Below, piece after piece: positions 50,319-53,297 of a stretch of 53,297 bases of DNA. Source of the stretch: Pokkaliibacter plantistimulans (GTDB taxonomy: Bacteria > Pseudomonadota > Gammaproteobacteria > Pseudomonadales > Balneatricaceae). Location of the stretch: NCBI RefSeq assembly GCF_003194385.1, contig NZ_LAPT01000078.1:1-53297 (forward strand). Reading direction: 5' to 3'. The notes beneath the pieces are model-generated. The model saw only the letters and a list, made by a program, of their open reading frames with translations. It did no database searches and was not told the origin of the DNA. Numbering within the stretch: position 1 is the stretch's first letter; each line of letters opens with the position of its first letter. Made by a program: the position numbers and the translations under genes.

Positions 50319-50335
50319 ATCCCCCCTGGGGGGAT
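50319..50335. promoter_or_regulatory. RcnR operator (G-tract palindrome)
   Basis: ATCCCCCCTGGGGGGAT is an 8-bp inverted repeat around one T, made of C6 and G6 tracts. RcnR and related regulators recognise TACT/AGTA-flanked G6 tracts; the position 26 bp before rcnR supports the assignment. Confidence 0.75.
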
Positions 50336-50447
50336 GTGGTGCGGCTATGCTAACTGTACTCCATGGCGGAAGGCAATCCGTGCGTCAGGTGGCACTGCCG
50401 GCTGCGCATCCTCTTCGACATCATGCTGCCGTAGAGCAGGCGCACCC

Positions 50448-50693
50448 TGGATGATAGGGCTGGTACGTTCGGTGGTGGGCATGCAGGCGGCTGCCGGGCT
50501 GATGGCCAGTGCTATCTTTGTCGGTATTCCGGAAATCAAAACCCTGCCGGTGCTGCTCTACAGTGCCAGTATGGAAGGCAATTATCATATTGCATCCATC
50601 ACTGCCCTGATCCTGCTGGTGCCCTCTATCGGCTTTATGCTGATGATCCATCGGGTGCTGAAGGTGGAAACGCTGGGCAAGATCGGCGCGTAA
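50448..50693 (+). pseudogene. 3' remnant of an ABC transporter permease gene
   Basis: Only the last 80 or so codons have protein-like character: VVGMQAAAGLMASAIFVGIP, KTLPVLLYSASMEGNYHIA and ALILLVPSIGFMLMIHRVLK resemble the C-terminal helices of an iron, polyamine or phosphonate-type ABC permease. The conserved EAA loop and everything before it are absent. Sequence upstream (50334-50440) does not look coding, although the frame stays open. Orientation is opposite to rcnRA. I read it as a degraded gene end. Confidence 0.65.
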
Positions 50694-50823
50694 CAAAAAA
50701 ACGTTCAGTACTCGTCTTGTCAGCCCTCAGGCGGCATGGCTTAATGCCAGCCGCCTGCAGTCAGGTGATTGCAGACCTTGTTCCTTTCCCTTTGGTACGC
50801 GTTCGCGTGGCAGTCCATCAAAC

Positions 50824-51057
50824 ATGAAAAAGCTGGTTTTCGTTTCTGTTCTGGCAGTGGCAGGTTGTGCTACTCAGCCGCAGGTTATCAATTTCTGGAA
50901 AAAAGACGGCGCAACCTACGAGGATGCCATCACGGCTGAGGCGGGCTGTCAGTACAAAGTGGGCATGGAAAAGTTTCAGGACAAGGATGAGAAAGACGCG
51001 CTGATCGATAACTGCATGAAGATGCAGGGCTATCGCATGGGCAAGTACCCGCTGTAA
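50824..51057 (+). CDS. Small predicted lipoprotein
   Basis: A 77-aa protein with a short signal sequence and lipobox (VLAVAGC, Cys at about residue 15). The mature part has two further Cys residues (EAGCQYKVGME and DNCMKMQGYRMGKYPL), which could form one disulfide. The C-terminal C-M..QGY pattern is common in small outer-membrane lipoproteins of unknown function. It is preceded by GTGGCAGTCCATCAAAC, with no strong ribosome-binding site. It converges with the DUF4197 gene. Confidence 0.8.
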   Translation: MKKLVFVSVLAVAGCATQPQVINFWKKDGATYEDAITAEAGCQYKVGMEKFQDKDEKDALIDNCMKMQGYRMGKYPL

Positions 51058-51115
51058 GCATGTTGCAAGCACCTCTTCAGGTGCGGATAAATGCCCTCAG
51101 CGGGCTTATGCTGAT

Positions 51116-51149
51116 AAAAATGCCGGTGCTTCCCCTCACCGGCATTTTT
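51116..51149. terminator. Bidirectional intrinsic terminator
   Basis: AAAAATGCCGGTG and CACCGGCATTTTT form a perfect 13-bp stem with A and T tracts on both sides, so it works for the lipoprotein gene and the convergent DUF4197 gene. A smaller hairpin (GCACCT-CTTC-AGGTGC) precedes it at 51069-51084. Confidence 0.9.
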
Positions 51150-51191
51150 ACGTTCAGTTCAGATATATTCCTTTACGCCAGCCGGCCTGTC

Positions 51192-52034
51192 TTATTTGCC
51201 GAACAGGGTTTTCAACAGGCTGGTGCTCTGCGCTACCGGGTCTTTACGGATCTGCTTCTCTTCCTCTCCGACCATGGTAAACAGCCCGCTCAGGGCGGCA
51301 TTGGTGACATAGTCAGTCAGATCCAGATTCATACCGCCGAGCATCGGCACGGCACTTTTGGCGGAGCTGCTGAGGCTTTGATAAGCCGAAGTGACGCCGT
51401 TGCTGGCCATGGATTTCTCGATACTGGGGCGGAACAGCCTGGCCAGCTGGTCCTGCGTCTTGCCACGGAAATACTCGGTGGCGGCGGTATCGCTGCCCTG
51501 ATAGATACGTTGTGCATCCTGAATGGTCATACTTTTGATGGCATCCACAAAAATCGGTGTGGCTTGCGTCACGGCCTGCTCGGCAGCGCGGTTCATGCTC
51601 AGCTCAAAGGCATTCACCTGAGTACCCAGCCCCGCCTGACGCATCAGCCCGGCGGCACTGCCCAGCATCCCCGGCAGGGGGATATGTGCCCTGGTGTTTT
51701 TCATATAGCCATCGGTTTTGGCCAGGCTGCTGACCGCGCGTTCAGTGCCGACCGACAGCGCCTCTTTAAGTCCGCTGATTACCGTCTGCTGGCTTAGGCT
51801 GCTGCTGTTCGAGGCCGAAGCTGATGAAGTGCTTGATGAATTGCTTGACGACGTGCTGCTGGTAGTGCCTTGTTGCTTCTGCTGTTGCTCCAGAATTTTC
51901 TGGCCCTGATTCAGCAGGCTGTTGAGGTCGGCATGGGCGTAGCCACCTGCAGCCAGTGTCAGGCACAGCAGGCTGGCACTCAGTACCGGGCGTCGGATCG
52001 TGGCGGGAAGGGCAGTGTTGTGGGGAGTGGTCAT
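51192..52034 (-). CDS. DUF4197 periplasmic protein
   Basis: A 280-aa secreted protein. Residues 1-35 form a signal peptide ending near GGYAHA. A Gln/Ser-rich linker (residues about 45-85) is followed by the DUF4197 domain: GLKEALSVGTERAVSSLAKT, then IHIPLP-type HIPLPGMLGSAAGLMRQAGL, NRAAEQAVTQATPIFVDAIK and AATEYFRGKTQDQLARLFRP. Function of the family is unknown. The low-complexity linker is longer than I would expect. Confidence 0.9.
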   Translation of the reverse strand: MTTPHNTALPATIRRPVLSASLLCLTLAAGGYAHADLNSLLNQGQKILEQQQKQQGTTSSTSSSNSSSTSSASASNSSSLSQQTVISGLKEALSVGTERAVSSLAKTDGYMKNTRAHIPLPGMLGSAAGLMRQAGLGTQVNAFELSMNRAAEQAVTQATPIFVDAIKSMTIQDAQRIYQGSDTAATEYFRGKTQDQLARLFRPSIEKSMASNGVTSAYQSLSSSAKSAVPMLGGMNLDLTDYVTNAALSGLFTMVGEEEKQIRKDPVAQSTSLLKTLFGK

Positions 52035-52287
52035 GGTCAGTCCCTGAAGTAGTTATTTGAACGAGCGGCGCTGTGTCAGCCGGTCTGCTGGCATGAGCAC
52101 GAGCCCGTCAAGAACAGGTTGTCAACGTCGGTAGTGAGTATAGATGAGGGAGATTACGCCCGACCAAGCACGAGCCGGGGCAAGGTGTTTCAGAGTGGGC
52201 AGAGTGTGGAGCAAATAAGAGTGTGGAGTAAACAAGGGCAGAAGGAGTCTGGGCTGACAGCGGGTCCGGGCTGGTCTATGTTGCCCT

Positions 52288-52504
52288 AACAGGTCGTTGA
52301 AAATCTATCTGCGTTGCCGAATACCGCGTCAAAAACAGGCTCACAGCCAAAGGCTGAACGTGCTTTAGCACGGCCCCGAAGGGGCGAGCAAAGCGAGTCA
52401 AATGCTCATTTAGTTCACTAAACTCCGCTTTTTCGCCTGTTTCTTGTGCCCTCGGGGTATTTCCTTGTCTCGGCTGCCTCGATAACGTTTTTCAACAGCC
52501 TGCT
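52288..52504 (+). repeat. Family-1 MITE-like repeat, copy B (217 bp)
   Basis: The longest copy. Left end AACAGGTCGTTGAAAA, right end (minus strand) AGCAGGCTGTTGAAAA, with TA on both flanks (CTA-ACAGG..CCTGC-TAA). It contains all modules: CAGCCAAAGGCTG and CGTGCTTTAGCACG palindromes, GGGGCGAGCAAAGCGAGTCA, the core, and TTCTTGTGCCCTCGGGGTAT. It ends 31 bp before the hydrolase start. Confidence 0.9.
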
Positions 52505-52535
52505 AAGTGAACTTTCCTGCTGCTGAGTGAAGGCT

Positions 52536-53054
52536 ATGAACCCCTCTGGAAATACCGCGTTAGTGATCATCGATATGCAAGTCAGTCTGATGGATGAGAA
52601 CCCCTGGCAGCCGCAGCCGGTGATTGCCACCATCAACCGGCTGATTCATCAGGCACGGGAAACGGACGCCGTGGTGTGCTTTGTCTGGGATGAACGGGTG
52701 GAACCGGATGCCGGCATTCTGCCAGTGCTGAGTCAGCAGCCGTCAGACTGGACACAGAGCAAGCATTTTCGCGATGCCTTTATGGACACCCCCCTGCATC
52801 AGCGTTTGCAGCAGGCGGGGGTACGCCGTCTGGTGATGACCGGCATGCAGACGGATTACTGTGTCGATACCAGCTGCCGTGCGGCGGCAGCACTGGGGTA
52901 TGAAGTGATACTGGTCAGCGACGGTCACACCACGCCTGACAGTGATCAGCTGACGGGGGAGCAGATCGTCCGCCACCACAACCGTATTCTCAACAACCAC
53001 CTCGCGGGGCAGGGCAGTATTGCCGTGGTACCGGCGGCAGAGGTTACCTTCTAA
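52536..53054 (+). CDS. Isochorismatase-family cysteine hydrolase
   Basis: A 172-aa hydrolase (175 from GTG 52527). The catalytic triad of the family is intact: Asp in ALVIIDMQVSLMDE, Lys in WTQSKHFRDAF and the nucleophile Cys in GMQTDYCVDTSCRAAAALGY. Members include nicotinamidases and other amidases, and the exact substrate is unknown; the DTSCRAAAALGYE pattern is general. Its stop codon TAA overlaps the first bases of the inverted family-1 copy at 53053, so the element either supplied or abuts the stop. The gene is bracketed by inverted copies of that repeat. Confidence 0.9.
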   Translation: MNPSGNTALVIIDMQVSLMDENPWQPQPVIATINRLIHQARETDAVVCFVWDERVEPDAGILPVLSQQPSDWTQSKHFRDAFMDTPLHQRLQQAGVRRLVMTGMQTDYCVDTSCRAAAALGYEVILVSDGHTTPDSDQLTGEQIVRHHNRILNNHLAGQGSIAVVPAAEVTF

Positions 53055-53213
53055 CAGGCTGTTGAAAAACGTTATCGAGGCCGCCGAGACAAGGAAATAC
53101 CCCGAGGGCACAAGAAACAGGCGAAAAAGCGGAGTTTAGTGAACTAAATGAGCATTTTGAGCCTGTTTTTGACGTGGTATTCGGCAACGCAGATAGATTT
53201 TCAACGACCTGCT
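53053..53213 (-). repeat. Family-1 MITE-like repeat, copy C (161 bp, inverted)
   Basis: Inverted with respect to copy B. It ends AACAGGCTGTTGAAAA on the plus strand and AGCAGGTCGTTGAAAA on the minus strand, with CTA/TAG flanks. It lacks an internal module of about 57 bp containing both small palindromes. The core reads GTTTAGTGAACTAAATGAGC on this strand. Confidence 0.9.
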
Positions 53214-53297
53214 AGTGCTCTGCCATACAGCCCTGCGGCTTCACCACCCGCCGTGTGGAGGCGGGCGAGCTGAGCAGCTTCTCTGGCGAGCGGCGGG
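53212..53297 (-). CDS. C-terminal fragment of an unidentified protein
   Basis: An open frame enters from beyond the window edge on the minus strand and ends at TAG 53212-53214, at the border of the family-1 element. The 27 visible codons have G or C in almost all third positions, unlike the other two frames, and read RRSPEKLLSSPASTRRVVKP near the end. I do not recognise it; the start is outside the window. Confidence 0.4.
   Translation of the reverse strand, partial: RRSPEKLLSSPASTRRVVKPQGCMAEH

Overview
The window reads as ordinary, GC-rich (high GC3) gammaproteobacterial chromosome. The gene content (TRAP and tripartite tricarboxylate transporters, glucosylglycerate-type compatible-solute genes, many LysR regulators, c-di-GMP signalling) suggests a marine or salt-exposed Oceanospirillales-like organism; this is inference from gene content only and the genus cannot be read from it. 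No rRNA, tRNA, CRISPR array, prophage or intact insertion sequence was seen.

Layout. 0-5.5 kb: a TRAP dicarboxylate/oxo-acid uptake operon (dctP-dctQ-dctM, minus strand) with a strongly structured spacer between binding protein and permeases, then proC and a divergent AraC regulator. 5.5-9.6 kb: an AT-rich spacer with a Fur-box-like palindrome, a TauD-family dioxygenase, a LysE-type exporter, a GcvA-like LysR regulator and a stretch of decayed coding sequence. 9.6-11.5 kb: a Cys-rich CWC protein, a MAPEG membrane protein and a DUF6438 lipoprotein; the MAPEG gene sits between two inverted copies of a ~125-bp repeat. 11.5-18.5 kb: small redox genes (DUF1348, PPOX-like flavoprotein, GST), two overlapping LysR genes, and a DHA2 MFS exporter divergent from its own LysR. 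18.5-21 kb: a phosphatase/synthase pair for a glycosylglycerate osmolyte. 21-24.5 kb: a MASE1-PAS-GGDEF-EAL protein. 24.8-30.1 kb: a carboxylate-use module (GalD/PrpF-type isomerase, TctC, a TctA-TctB fusion, divergent LysR, terminator). 30.2-33.3 kb: a tyrosinase with a membrane protein and a small unknown protein in locally AT-rich DNA. 33.3-39.1 kb: one transcription unit of hybrid histidine kinase, REC-EAL response regulator and a translationally coupled LysR. 39.6-45.4 kb: a succinyl-CoA:3-ketoacid transferase pair, a frameshifted nudK, a DeoR regulator with repeated 10-bp operators, and a TetR regulator with a 16-bp palindromic operator ahead of two GSTs. 45.4-53.3 kb: chrA, LysR plus lrgA/lrgB, the nickel/cobalt efflux pair rcnA/rcnR with a G-tract operator, an ABC permease remnant, a small lipoprotein, a DUF4197 protein, and an isochorismatase-family hydrolase lying between two inverted copies of a second repeat family.

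The least explained signal is the repeats. Two MITE-like families (family 1: 161-217 bp, three copies plus a remnant; family 2: ~125 bp, three copies) have different terminal inverted repeats but share a central palindromic core (ATGCTCATTTAG..CACTAAACT.CGCTT). In both families an inverted pair brackets exactly one gene, and the repeats supply the 3' end or stop of neighbouring reading frames. A second pattern is three short tandem arrays with 11-, 12- and 13-bp periods, each just upstream of a regulatory or osmolyte gene. No genuinely new enzyme system is evident; the regulatory and repeat architecture is what most deserves checking.
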